Assembly: GCA_024637195.1 (NCBI GenBank)
Contig: JAGXFN010000015.1
Span: forward strand, 1 to 64,000
Reading direction: 5' to 3'
Length of the DNA stretch: 64,000 nucleotides
Source of the DNA: Arcobacter sp.
GTDB taxonomy: Bacteria > Campylobacterota > Campylobacteria > Campylobacterales > Sulfurimonadaceae
Shown here in pieces: positions 1-8,125 of this stretch. Position numbers and translations under genes: made by a program. Position 1 is the stretch's first letter; every line of letters begins with the position of its first letter. The notes below the pieces were generated by a model. It did no database searches, was not told where the DNA came from, and saw only the letters and a list, made by a program, of their open reading frames with translations.

Positions 1-279
1 AATGCTGAAGTTAGAGTAAGTGGTGTCGTAAAAGCGGATGTTTTTATGCAAAATATCATAAGGTCTGCCGAGCTTGTTTGCACTCTGTACATCTGGAGAA
101 TAAGGATTTCCTACCATAAACGACTCAGGGTGAGGGTGTGGCGCATCGTTGTAACCGTCTATGACTCCAAATTCTTCTTTCAAAGAGTCAAGACTGTAGT
201 ACCAGTGGGCAGGCATACATACGGCATCTGAGATAAACATACCCCAAAGAGCGTTTTCAATCTTTTGTGAATTTTTCAT
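1..279 (-). CDS. ADP-ribosylglycohydrolase family protein (N-terminal part)
   Basis: The reading frame starts at an ATG at 277-279 on the minus strand and runs off the window edge after 93 residues, so only the N-terminus is visible. It opens with a helix containing ALWGMFISDAVCMPAHWYY, which matches the first helix of the ADP-ribosylglycohydrolase (DraG/ARH) family, where a G-x-x-x-G/S-D-A-x-G-x-P pattern begins the all-helical fold. The segment PHPESFMVGNPYSPD further on is also typical of bacterial members. Such enzymes remove ADP-ribose from proteins or nucleic acids using two metal ions. The metal-binding aspartates in the C-terminal half lie outside the window, so activity cannot be judged. 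The family call rests on motif recognition only. Confidence 0.72.
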   Translation of the reverse strand, partial: MKNSQKIENALWGMFISDAVCMPAHWYYSLDSLKEEFGVIDGYNDAPHPHPESFMVGNPYSPDVQSANKLGRPYDILHKNIRFYDTTYSNFSI

Positions 280-399
280 CTTGCAACCTTTTCATTAATA
301 TATCTGCGTGAATGAATCTCTTCTTTTAAGCATTGAGGGGTGATGACAAGTGAAAATAACAGTAATTTAAAATTACACAGCCGCTGATAAACCAAGATC

Positions 400-501
400 C
401 TAGTCTGCCTCATACACCAGGTCAGGCTCTTGCACGCGACTGAGCATAAAATCGCGGCTTCTTTGGGCGAGGCGGACAGGATGCCTTTTGGGAATATTCA
501 T
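400..501 (-). CDS. small ORF, 33 aa, unknown
   Basis: A short frame runs from an ATG at 499-501 to a TAG at 400-402 and would give a 33-residue basic, then acidic peptide beginning MNIPKRHPVRLAQRSRDF. An AAAGG sequence lies about six bases upstream of the ATG and could be a ribosome binding site. It is the only candidate gene in the 286-base gap between the ADP-ribosylglycohydrolase and the thioredoxin-like gene. I recognise no family, and a chance frame is quite possible. Confidence 0.3.
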   Translation of the reverse strand: MNIPKRHPVRLAQRSRDFMLSRVQEPDLVYEAD

Positions 502-565
502 GATATACCTTTGCGCAAGAGCTTCAAAGGCTTATTGTAACACTAATTAACTTTAAATAACTGTA

Positions 566-1084
566 TTATTTATCCTGACGTCCTGCCCACCACATGCGCA
601 CACGAAGAGCCCATTCAGAGGTATAGCCGACCTCGCTAAAGGCAAGTCTGTTCTGCGCGTCATAGATGAAGGTCACAGGAAAGGCGGGAACAAGAAACTG
701 CTCTGCATAGCGGCCGTCTTGATCGTTGATGACCTTGAAGTCCAGCCCGTGCTCTTTGAGATAGGCCTTTATGGTCTCGTCGCTTCCGGATTTGACGGCT
801 ATGGTCACGACATTGTAATCGTGCGAGAGCGATTTGATGGAGGAGGCTTCGAGTTTGCAGGTCGGACACCAGGTCGCCCAGAAGTGGATAAGCAGCGGCT
901 TGTTGCGGTATTCAAGCGTAGAAAAGCTTTGTTTGTCTATGAGCGTGGTTGTGATCAGGGGCAGCATCTCATCCTTGAGTGTCGGGGCACGAAAATAGCT
1001 GATCGCATTGGACACAACAAAAAGAAGGAGCAGGGTGAGTATTATCTCTTTTGCCCAGCTCTTTAACCTTGGCGAAAAACTCAT
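566..1084 (-). CDS. membrane-anchored thioredoxin-fold disulfide oxidoreductase, ScsD/TlpA-like
   Basis: This 172-residue protein has one N-terminal membrane segment (about residues 14-30) and a periplasmic thioredoxin fold. The active site is W-C-P-T-C with cysteines at 73 and 76, in the context HFWATWCPTC. The conserved cis-proline is at about 136 (FPVTF). The residues around the active site and the short insert of the TlpA class fit the ScsD / mycobacterial DsbE-like branch better than the cytochrome-maturation CcmG branch. It probably reduces or oxidises periplasmic disulfides. Its start lies 11 bases after the ABC-F gene stop, so the two are likely co-transcribed. The exact redox partner cannot be told from the sequence. 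Confidence 0.82.
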   Translation of the reverse strand: MSFSPRLKSWAKEIILTLLLLFVVSNAISYFRAPTLKDEMLPLITTTLIDKQSFSTLEYRNKPLLIHFWATWCPTCKLEASSIKSLSHDYNVVTIAVKSGSDETIKAYLKEHGLDFKVINDQDGRYAEQFLVPAFPVTFIYDAQNRLAFSEVGYTSEWALRVRMWWAGRQDK

Positions 1085-1095
1085 CTTTCTCTCCT

Positions 1096-3042
1096 TTAGA
1101 GCTGTTGATTTTCTATCAACTCAACTTTTTCTTCAATATGAAGAAGCTCGTCTATCAGCGCTTCATACAGTGCCTCTTTGTCGGTGAGTTCCTTAGAGAT
1201 CGTACTCAGGCCTGTCTCTTGGTAGCACTTAGGATCGGCTAGACAGTTGTTGAGCTTTTCAATCTCGCCTTCGAGGACTATGATGCGTTCAGGAAGGGCC
1301 TTTAAGGCCTCTTTTTCTTTGTAGGTCAGTTTGGTGATCTCCGGTTTGGCTAACTTTCTGACCTCTTGCTTCTGTGCAGGAGAGTTTTCCATCTCCTCCA
1401 AAGAGTTGAGTATCTTTTCAATGTTAAGGTACTCGGTGTACTCCTGCAGGCTCTCCTCGATCTGGCCGTTTCCTTTGAAGATCAGCAGTTTTTTGGCAAT
1501 CTTGTCTACAAAATAGCGGTCGTGGCTGACGATGATTACCGCACCGGGGAAGCTCTGAAGCTTCTCTTCGAGGATATTGATCGTCGGAATATCCAAGTCG
1601 TTGGTCGGCTCATCGAGGATCATGATATCGACCTCTTTGGTAAAGAGAAGTGCCAGAGCGATACGGTTTTTTTCGCCGCCGCTGAGGATGCCGATCTTCT
1701 TATCGAGGTACTCGCGCGGGAAGAGAAAGTTTTTCAAGTAGCCAAATACGTGCATATTTGTCCCCTGCACCTGCACCCGGTCGCCGCCGTGCGGGCAGAA
1801 GGTCTCAATGAGGTTTTTACTGTCATCAAGCATCTCTCGGTGCTGGTCAAAATAGCCGATTTTGAACTCGCCGCGCTCTATCTTGCCCTTGTCGGGTTTG
1901 AGGCGGTCGAGAAGAAGTTTGAGCAGGGTAGACTTGCCGCTTCCGTTGGGTCCTACGATGGCAATGACATCTTTTTGCAAAACGCGCAGATTGAAGTCTT
2001 TGATCAGGAGCTTATCGCCTATAGAGTAGGAGAGGTTTTCCACCTCAAAAAGCATCTTCTGTTTGTTGACGCTCTTGTCGCGCTGGAAATTTTTCTGTTC
2101 GCGTTCCAGTTCTATCTTCATCTTTCTTATCTGTGCGGGGTTGGTCTTGGCCGTATCGCGAAGATCCAGCAGACGGGCTTTTCGCCCCTCATTGCGTTTC
2201 AAACGTGCGCGTACTCCTTTGGCATACCATTCATTCTCGGCTTTGAGGTATTTGAGCAGGTTGTCGTGCTGTTTTTGCAAGGTGCGCATGATCTCTGCTT
2301 TTTGGGTCAGGTAGTTTGAATACCCCCCGCTAAAACCGCGTATCGTTCCGTCTTCTACCTCGACGGTGCGCGTCGCAATGCGGTCGATGAAATATCTGTC
2401 GTGCGAAATGAAAAGCAGGGTGAACTTCTCTCGCAGCAGCAGCTCTTCTAAAAACTCCACCATATAGACGTCAAGGTGATTGGTCGGCTCGTCAAGAAGG
2501 AGTATGTCGGGTTTGAGAAGCAAAAGCCCAGCAAGCGCAACACGGCGCTGTTCGCCTCCACTTAGCAGATCGATGTTCTTGGTCTCAAACTCTTTGAGTT
2601 TAAAGTGCTCCAGAATGCGCTCTATCTTGTCATCAAGGTTCCAGGCACTGTGGTGGTCAAGAAAGGCCGAGACTTCGGAGTGCTCTTTCAAAAGCGCTTC
2701 ATTCTCATAATCTTCCGCAAGCTCAAGTGAGAGGGCGTCAAAGCGTACACTGGCCGTTTTAAGCTCGCCCAGTCCATCTTCTACCGCATCTCTTACCGTG
2801 GCGCCTACCTTGAACTTAGGCACCTGGTCGAGCATTTTGATATGAAGGCCTTGGCGGGTGATACGCTCGCCCTCGTCAAAATCAAGTGCCCCGCTGACGA
2901 TCTTCATCAAGGTGGATTTGCCGCTTCCGTTTTTACCGACGATAACGATACGCTCTGCCTCGTCGATGTTGAAGTTTACATTGGAGAGTATTTTTTGCGC
3001 GGAGTAGTTTTTATGAATGCCGAGAAGATCGATGAGTGCCAT
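1096..3042 (-). CDS. uup: ABC-F family ATPase, Uup type
   Basis: The 648-residue protein carries two ABC ATPase domains on one chain and no membrane segments, the layout of ABC-F proteins that act on ribosomes. The first Walker A motif is GKNGSGKST at 36-44, with signature LSGGEQRRVA and Walker B LLLDEPTNHLD. The second half has GPNGSGKST, LSGGEKNRIA and MILDEPTNDLD. A charged linker of the ABC-F kind joins the domains. The last 80 or so residues, from LTYKEKEALKALPERI, form the coiled-coil C-terminal domain typical of Uup, which binds DNA or ribosomes in E. coli. It is the first gene of a two-gene unit with the thioredoxin-like gene. A role in antibiotic protection is possible but not indicated. 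Confidence 0.9.
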   Translation of the reverse strand: MALIDLLGIHKNYSAQKILSNVNFNIDEAERIVIVGKNGSGKSTLMKIVSGALDFDEGERITRQGLHIKMLDQVPKFKVGATVRDAVEDGLGELKTASVRFDALSLELAEDYENEALLKEHSEVSAFLDHHSAWNLDDKIERILEHFKLKEFETKNIDLLSGGEQRRVALAGLLLLKPDILLLDEPTNHLDVYMVEFLEELLLREKFTLLFISHDRYFIDRIATRTVEVEDGTIRGFSGGYSNYLTQKAEIMRTLQKQHDNLLKYLKAENEWYAKGVRARLKRNEGRKARLLDLRDTAKTNPAQIRKMKIELEREQKNFQRDKSVNKQKMLFEVENLSYSIGDKLLIKDFNLRVLQKDVIAIVGPNGSGKSTLLKLLLDRLKPDKGKIERGEFKIGYFDQHREMLDDSKNLIETFCPHGGDRVQVQGTNMHVFGYLKNFLFPREYLDKKIGILSGGEKNRIALALLFTKEVDIMILDEPTNDLDIPTINILEEKLQSFPGAVIIVSHDRYFVDKIAKKLLIFKGNGQIEESLQEYTEYLNIEKILNSLEEMENSPAQKQEVRKLAKPEITKLTYKEKEALKALPERIIVLEGEIEKLNNCLADPKCYQETGLSTISKELTDKEALYEALIDELLHIEEKVELIENQQL

Positions 3043-3070
3043 GATATGTCCAAAAATAGTTGTTTAAAGA

Positions 3071-3084
3071 GACTCCTAGGAGTC
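3071..3084. repeat. perfect 14-base palindrome in the ABC-F leader
   Basis: GACTCCTAGGAGTC is a perfect palindrome lying between the candidate -10 box (3099-3104) and the uup start at 3042. On the transcript it would sit about 8 to 21 bases after the expected start, so it could act as an operator for a dimeric repressor or, less likely because it has no loop, as a hairpin. No T-run follows it in either direction, which argues against a terminator. Confidence 0.45.
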
Positions 3085-3098
3085 GTTTTAGTGGTGAA

Positions 3099-3104
3099 AT
3101 TATA
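3099..3104 (-). promoter_or_regulatory. candidate -10 box for uup operon
   Basis: The minus strand reads TATAAT here, a perfect -10 hexamer in the context GCTATAATTTCACC. It lies 57 bases upstream of the uup ATG, overlapping the region just past the stop of the small membrane protein gene. Campylobacterota sigma-70 promoters rely mainly on this element, so lack of a clear -35 is not a concern. Confidence 0.55.
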
Positions 3105-3106
3105 GC

Positions 3107-3400
3107 TTATTCAGCTTCAGAACAAAGGGTCATATGCAGATACCAGGCGGCAATGTCTTTGTCGGAGTAGGTGAACTCCTGCTGCACGCGGGGAATAAAA
3201 GCATGAAGAAGCTTGGAACGCAGTATCCCGATTAAAATAAAAGCCAATAAAAAGGCGGAAAGGGCATAATACCAGTTATAAAACCACCAAGCAACCACCG
3301 CAAAGAGATAGGCACCATAGCTTAAAAATAAAGCCAGGGCTATAGTAAGAAGCCGGCATACTTTGTTGGGCGGGGAGGGTGTTTGTGTGTAAATTTCCAT
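3107..3400 (-). CDS. small membrane protein, unknown
   Basis: I place the start at the ATG at 3398-3400 (MEIYTQTPSPPNKVCRLL), giving 97 residues; a longer frame to 3505 would run into the divergent MATE gene. Two hydrophobic segments at about 15-35 and 40-60 of this form suggest two membrane helices in a hairpin, followed by a cytoplasmic tail with several aromatic and acidic residues. I do not recognise a family. It is convergent with nothing and lies immediately upstream of uup, but a separate promoter for uup is visible, so it need not belong to that unit. Only 16 bases separate its start codon from that of the MATE gene. Confidence 0.6.
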   Translation of the reverse strand: MEIYTQTPSPPNKVCRLLTIALALFLSYGAYLFAVVAWWFYNWYYALSAFLLAFILIGILRSKLLHAFIPRVQQEFTYSDKDIAAWYLHMTLCSEAE

Positions 3401-3416
3401 ACCGAAAGTATAGCAG

Positions 3417-4757
3417 ATGCATATAGATTTAACCAAAGGCGACATCAAAAGACAGATCAAAAAAATGGCTATCCCTGCCAGTGTCGGCTTTTTCTTCCAT
3501 ACCATGTTTAATGTGACCGATACATACTTCGCCGGAATGATATCGACTCAGGCGCTCTCCGCGCTGACCCTCTCCTTCTCCATCTTTTTTATGATGATCG
3601 CTTTTGCCGGCGGAATGAGCGAGGCGGTGACGGCATTGGTAGGAAATGCTCTGGGCGAAAAGGACAAGGACAAGGCACTCCATATTGCTCTTAATGCTCT
3701 TCTTTTCGCACTGCTGCTCTCATGTGTGCTGACGCTTATCGGCCTCTCTTCTGCGCCCTATCTGATGAGTCTGCTTGGTGCAGAGGGAGCGTATCTGAGT
3801 GAGGCTTTGGCATATATCAACATCATCTTGTACGCCTCTGTTTTCTTTGTCTTGAGCTTTTTCATCAATGCTCTTTTAAATGCGGTCGGCGACACGGTCT
3901 CGTTTAGAAACGTGTTGATCTTCACGGCAATCGTAAATATCTTTTTGGACTACTGGTTTGTTCTGGGCGGCCTGGGGATAGCGCCAATGGGAATAAAAGG
4001 GATCGCTTTGGCCACGGTGATTGCAGAGTTTATCACCTTTTTATACCTCTTTTATAGAGTGCGAATGACCCCTCTGCTTCAGAGCTACAGCGCGTTTTAT
4101 GTGGATAAAAACGTCTTTGCAGCGCTGCTAAAACAAGGGCTTCCGCCGACTACAAATATGGTCCTGATGGCAGCGGGGATCTACATTATCACCTATTTTG
4201 CCGCCCCTTATGGAAAAGAAGTTGTGGCGGCGTTTGGCATCGGCATGCGCATCGAGCAGATCATCTTGATGCCGGCTATCGGCCTGAATGTCGCGGTGCT
4301 GGCCATCGTCTCGCAAAACAATGGGGCAAAAGAGTTTGAACGCATAGCGCAGGCGCTGAAGCTTGCACTTTACTACGGACTGCTGGTCTCTTTGCTGGGA
4401 ATGGTCTTGCTGATTGGCGGGGCACAGGATCTTATGCGTCTTTTTAGCAACGATGCGAATGTCATTAAAGAGGGGACGCTCTACCTGCGCATAGAGGCCT
4501 TTATCCTTTTCTCTTTTGTCGTGATATTTGTAAATCTAGCCATGCTGCAGGGGATAGAAAAGCCCGCTTTTATCTTCTATATCTCGCTCTTCAGACAGAT
4601 CATTGCTCCGATACTGCTCTTGAGCTTTTTTTCTTTTTTAGGTCTGGGGGTGATCTGGATTTGGCTGGGTATCGCCGCGATTGTGACGCTCTCGGCCTTG
4701 ATAACATGGCAATACAGCAAGGAAAAGCTTTTAGAGATGAGCTTAAGTCAAAAATGA
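3417..4757 (+). CDS. MATE family multidrug/cation exporter
   Basis: This 446-residue protein has the hydrophobic pattern of twelve membrane helices in two six-helix halves. The N-terminus, with KMAIPASVGFFFHTMFNVTD and a following Y-F-A-G-M, is the start of helix 1 in MATE exporters, and the LPPTTNMVLMAAGIY segment begins the second half. MATE proteins expel drugs or metabolites in exchange for Na+ or H+. The length fits the family. The start at 3417 has only a weak upstream ribosome site. Substrate and coupling ion are not predictable here. The gene stands alone, 43 bases before the M48 protease gene. Confidence 0.88.
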   Translation: MHIDLTKGDIKRQIKKMAIPASVGFFFHTMFNVTDTYFAGMISTQALSALTLSFSIFFMMIAFAGGMSEAVTALVGNALGEKDKDKALHIALNALLFALLLSCVLTLIGLSSAPYLMSLLGAEGAYLSEALAYINIILYASVFFVLSFFINALLNAVGDTVSFRNVLIFTAIVNIFLDYWFVLGGLGIAPMGIKGIALATVIAEFITFLYLFYRVRMTPLLQSYSAFYVDKNVFAALLKQGLPPTTNMVLMAAGIYIITYFAAPYGKEVVAAFGIGMRIEQIILMPAIGLNVAVLAIVSQNNGAKEFERIAQALKLALYYGLLVSLLGMVLLIGGAQDLMRLFSNDANVIKEGTLYLRIEAFILFSFVVIFVNLAMLQGIEKPAFIFYISLFRQIIAPILLLSFFSFLGLGVIWIWLGIAAIVTLSALITWQYSKEKLLEMSLSQK

Positions 4758-4800
4758 TAAAATGCCATTACTATGAATCAATGAAAATAAAAGGAATAAT

Positions 4801-6045
4801 ATGCTTAGTTTAGCGGTTGGAATCTATACTCTTTATATCTTGGTCCGGGTCTATGTCAGTGTGATGCAGATCGGCTATCTATCGCAAGCAAAGCTGCAAA
4901 TGGCTGTGCTTCTGGCTCCTAAAGAGTATCTGGAGGCAGGAAACTACGCCATCTCCAAAGAGCGCCTTGGCCTTGTCTCTACGATCGTTGAATTTGCCCT
5001 TTTTCTCTTTTGGATAAGCTTCGGGATAGCCTGGCTGGACGGACTCTTCCCAACACTTGCGCCTGTGTGGCATACGATCATCTTTGTTCTGGGTTTTGTG
5101 GTGTTAAACTCTCTTGTCTCCTTGCCGTTTGATCTGTATCAGAAGTTTGTCCTGGACGAGGCCTATGGGTTTAACAAGTCCACAACCGGGCTCTACATCA
5201 AAGACACTCTTATCAGTACGGCGCTGATGCTGATCTTTGGCGCTCTGGTCATCTGGGGTCTGAACGAGATTATGAGCCGTTTTGAGATGTGGTGGTTTTA
5301 CAGCTTTGTCTTTATCTTCGGTGTTATTGTGCTGATCAATATGCTTTTTCCGACGGTACGTGCGCTCTTTTTTGACAAGGTGACCCCGCTTGAAGAGGGT
5401 GAGCTCAAAGAGAGTATTGAAGAGATGATGTGCAAGACAGGCTTTGTCAGTTCAGGTGTTTTTGTTTCCGATGCGAGCAAACGTGACTCACGGCTCAACG
5501 CCTATTTCGGCGGTTTGGGAAAGACAAAACGGGTTGTTCTCTTTGACACCCTGATAGAAAAGCTCTCCGCAAAGGAACTTTTAGCGGTGCTGGGCCACGA
5601 ACTCGGCCACTTTACTCACGGCGATATCTATAAAAACATGGGGATGATGGGAATTTTACTTTTTGCGATGTTTGCGCTTTTTGGCAACTTGAGCGAAGAT
5701 CTCTTTTTACAGATGGGTGTCGCGCCAACACCGGGTGTGGTCATGGTGCTTTTTATGCTCTTTATGCCTGTTCTTGGTTTTGTGATGATGCCTTTGCTGG
5801 GGTTGGTAAGCCGTCATAATGAGTTTGAAGCGGACAAAACCGGTGCCGAGCTTGGAGGGGGAGAGCATCTTGCCTCTGCCTTGCAGAAGCTGGTGAGCGA
5901 GAACAAGAGCTTTCCACTCTCACATCCGGTCTATATCTTTTTCAACTACACCCACCCGCCTGTCATAGAGCGCCTCAAAGCGCTTGGTGTCGAGGTAGTC
6001 TCTCATCACAACGACGCGAGTGCAGGTGCATGTCCAGAACTATAG
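4801..6045 (+). CDS. M48 family membrane zinc metallopeptidase, Ste24-like
   Basis: The 414-residue protein has about six or seven membrane segments around a zinc protease domain. The zinc site is H-E-L-G-H with histidines at 266 and 270 and catalytic Glu267, and the third ligand is expected to be Glu341 in the EFEAD motif. The domain order and the SRHNEFEADKTGAEL stretch match CAAX-protease-like (Ste24) members of family M48, which cleave peptides at or in the membrane; in bacteria the role is usually membrane protein quality control or unknown. AAAAGGAATAAT before the ATG supplies a good ribosome binding site. Its end overlaps prmC by 16 bases, so the two are translated together. Confidence 0.88.
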   Translation: MLSLAVGIYTLYILVRVYVSVMQIGYLSQAKLQMAVLLAPKEYLEAGNYAISKERLGLVSTIVEFALFLFWISFGIAWLDGLFPTLAPVWHTIIFVLGFVVLNSLVSLPFDLYQKFVLDEAYGFNKSTTGLYIKDTLISTALMLIFGALVIWGLNEIMSRFEMWWFYSFVFIFGVIVLINMLFPTVRALFFDKVTPLEEGELKESIEEMMCKTGFVSSGVFVSDASKRDSRLNAYFGGLGKTKRVVLFDTLIEKLSAKELLAVLGHELGHFTHGDIYKNMGMMGILLFAMFALFGNLSEDLFLQMGVAPTPGVVMVLFMLFMPVLGFVMMPLLGLVSRHNEFEADKTGAELGGGEHLASALQKLVSENKSFPLSHPVYIFFNYTHPPVIERLKALGVEVVSHHNDASAGACPEL

Positions 6046-6866
6046 AACAATGGCTCGAATTGGGTGCGGCTCAGCTCATGGAGGTCGCCGAACGGCCGCG
6101 TAGAGAAGCAGAAATACTTCTGGAACATATTCTCAAACGCGTGCGGCTCTACCTGATCACGCATCTTGATGAAAATGTCGAGGCGGAGGGTTACATGGAA
6201 CTTGTCGAGCGGCGCGCGCTTAATGAGCCTATCGAGTACATCACCCAGAACGTCAGCTTCTTCTCTCAGGAGTTCTATATTTCGCCAGGAGCACTCATTC
6301 CGCGCCCCGAGACAGAGCAACTGATCGAAAAACTGCTTGAAAGGCTCGATCCTTTGAGCAAGGAGCATCTGGTCGAAGTCGGCGTGGGCAGCGGGATCAT
6401 CTCGATCGTTCTGGCCCAGCATCTTAAAAATGCAAACATTACGGCCACCGACATCAGCGCCGATGCGATAGCAATCGCACAAAAGAACATAAAACTCAAA
6501 GGAATGGGTGGTCGTATCACGCTGATACAGACAGACCTGATTGAGGGTATTGATACTCAGATCGACATCCTGGTCTCCAACCCGCCCTATATTGCCAACG
6601 AGATCATACTGGAGTCAAATCTAGACTATGAGCCGCAAAATGCGCTTTTTGGCGGCGAGATCGGCGATGAGATATTGCAGCGCCTTATTGACGAGGCTAT
6701 AGAGCGAAATGTCCGCATCCTGGCCTGTGAGATGGGGTATGACCAAAAAAAGAAGATCCTTGCCTACTGCGCTGACAAAAAGATCAAATCTTTGGAGTTC
6801 TACAGCGACTATGCAGGGCATGATCGCGGGTTTATCATGGAACTGTTTCAAAACAATAAAAATTAA
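6030..6866 (+). CDS. prmC: peptide chain release factor N5-glutamine methyltransferase PrmC
   Basis: The 278-residue protein has the helical N-terminal domain of PrmC/HemK followed by a Rossmann methyltransferase domain. The SAM-binding motif is EVGVGSGIISI near residue 118, and the catalytic N-P-P-Y tetrad sits at 184-187 with the family sequence VSNPPYIANEI. The preceding region contains the RPETEQL segment characteristic of PrmC. The enzyme methylates the glutamine of the GGQ motif in release factors, using S-adenosylmethionine, to speed termination. The gene starts inside the end of the M48 gene in another frame. Length is normal. Confidence 0.93.
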   Translation: MSRTIEQWLELGAAQLMEVAERPRREAEILLEHILKRVRLYLITHLDENVEAEGYMELVERRALNEPIEYITQNVSFFSQEFYISPGALIPRPETEQLIEKLLERLDPLSKEHLVEVGVGSGIISIVLAQHLKNANITATDISADAIAIAQKNIKLKGMGGRITLIQTDLIEGIDTQIDILVSNPPYIANEIILESNLDYEPQNALFGGEIGDEILQRLIDEAIERNVRILACEMGYDQKKKILAYCADKKIKSLEFYSDYAGHDRGFIMELFQNNKN

Positions 6867-6875
6867 GGAGCTAAG

Positions 6876-7364
6876 ATGATGAAGTTAAAACGAACTATGG
6901 ACATGGTCTATCTGATCTTGCTAGGAGCGACGATAGGCGGGATACTGGCGATAGGCATTATTATGACCTCGACGATATTTAACTCAGAGGCCTATATCGG
7001 ACCGCTGCTTTCGCATTATCAGGAAGGGAGCATTATGAGCGCGGGCTTTGACAAATTCTCCTACTTCTTAGGCTTTATGGGAATTGTGATCTTTGCCTAT
7101 GAGATGTTCTCCTACAAGATACTACAGCGTGACAAGACCGTCATGCTTGCGACACTTGTCGCGCTTAGTGCGATAGGGCTTTTTATCGGCGTCTATATGC
7201 CAAAGATCCTTGCAATGCAGGCCCAGGGAGAAGAAGCAACAAAGAGTGCAGCCTTTGAAAACCTGCATCTGGGCAGTGAGATCGATTTTAAGATCCTGCT
7301 GATTGCTTTGATCGTGTTGATGGGGCGCCGTCTTTATGTACTGCTGGGAAAAAAATACGCATGA
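6876..7364 (+). CDS. DUF4149-type membrane protein
   Basis: The 162-residue protein has four hydrophobic segments (about 9-29, 62-83, 92-112 and 137-155) separated by short polar loops. The LGATIGGILAIGI opening and the later FGNLHLGSE-like stretch (FENLHLGSEIDFK) resemble the DUF4149 family, small membrane proteins of unknown function. AAGGAG lies just before the paired ATG codons, and the first is used here. The gene follows prmC after 9 bases and overlaps the next ABC ATPase gene by 4 bases, so it could provide a membrane part for that ATPase, though it does not look like an MlaE permease. Confidence 0.68.
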   Translation: MMKLKRTMDMVYLILLGATIGGILAIGIIMTSTIFNSEAYIGPLLSHYQEGSIMSAGFDKFSYFLGFMGIVIFAYEMFSYKILQRDKTVMLATLVALSAIGLFIGVYMPKILAMQAQGEEATKSAAFENLHLGSEIDFKILLIALIVLMGRRLYVLLGKKYA

Positions 7365-8113
7365 TCTACTTCAAAGATATTTATAAACGCTTTGGAAAAA
7401 GAGAGATACTCAAGGGGGTTGACCTGCATATCGTCAAGGGCAAGACGACGGTTGTCCTCGGGATCTCGGGCAGCGGAAAGTCAACCATGATCAAACACAT
7501 CGTGGGACTTTTGGCGCCTGATAAAGGTGAGATCATAGTTGACGGAGAGCAGATCGTAGGCTGCTCGGAAGAAAAGATGCGTGCTATCCGCAAGGAGGCA
7601 GGGTTTTTGTTCCAAAGCGGTGCGCTTTTTGACAGCATGAATGTTTACGAGAACATCGCTTTCCCTCTGCGTGAACACACCACGATGAGCGAGGAGGAGA
7701 TCCATGAAAATGTCTTTGCAAAGCTCGCTATGGTCGGGCTCAAAGCAGAAGAGATGGCCACACTTTTTCCAGATGAGCTCTCCGGCGGTATGAGAAAACG
7801 CGTAGGCCTGGCGCGTACCATTGTGCTTGAGCCGAAGATTATTTTGTATGATGAGCCGACTTCGGGGCTTGATCCTGTCACCAGTGACCACATTACGCAG
7901 ATGATCATTAAACTTCAGCGTGAGCTTAAGGTGACCTCGGTTCTGATCTCACATGACATTCAAGAGAGTTTTAAAGCAGGAGACTATTTTGCGATGCTGC
8001 TTGACGGCAAGATCATCGCTTACGGCGATGAGGAAGAGATCAAAAACTCATCGCATCCTGCCGTCCAGCAGTTCTTGCACGGAGAGAGTGAAGGTCCTAT
8101 TCAGTTTGCATAA
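7361..8113 (+). CDS. MlaF-like ABC transporter ATPase
   Basis: This 250-residue protein is a stand-alone ABC ATPase. Walker A is GISGSGKST at 34-42, the signature is LSGGMRKRVGLAR, and Walker B is IILYDEPTSGLDP. The M-R-K-R-V after LSGG and the QSGALFDSM segment in the Q-loop are marks of the MlaF/Ttg2A group, which powers phospholipid movement between inner and outer membrane with an MlaE permease and an MlaD substrate-binding protein. Neither partner is adjacent: upstream is a DUF4149 membrane protein sharing a 4-base overlap, and downstream an opposite-strand gene. The partner may be elsewhere in the genome or may be the upstream protein. Confidence 0.82.
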   Translation: MIYFKDIYKRFGKREILKGVDLHIVKGKTTVVLGISGSGKSTMIKHIVGLLAPDKGEIIVDGEQIVGCSEEKMRAIRKEAGFLFQSGALFDSMNVYENIAFPLREHTTMSEEEIHENVFAKLAMVGLKAEEMATLFPDELSGGMRKRVGLARTIVLEPKIILYDEPTSGLDPVTSDHITQMIIKLQRELKVTSVLISHDIQESFKAGDYFAMLLDGKIIAYGDEEEIKNSSHPAVQQFLHGESEGPIQFA

Positions 8114-8125
8114 GCAGACCGAGGC

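Noticed and set aside
1366-2319. Long open frame antisense to the ABC-F gene
   Set aside because: It lies wholly within uup, opposite to conserved ATPase motifs, and has no ribosome site or family resemblance; it is an overlap artefact of codon use.
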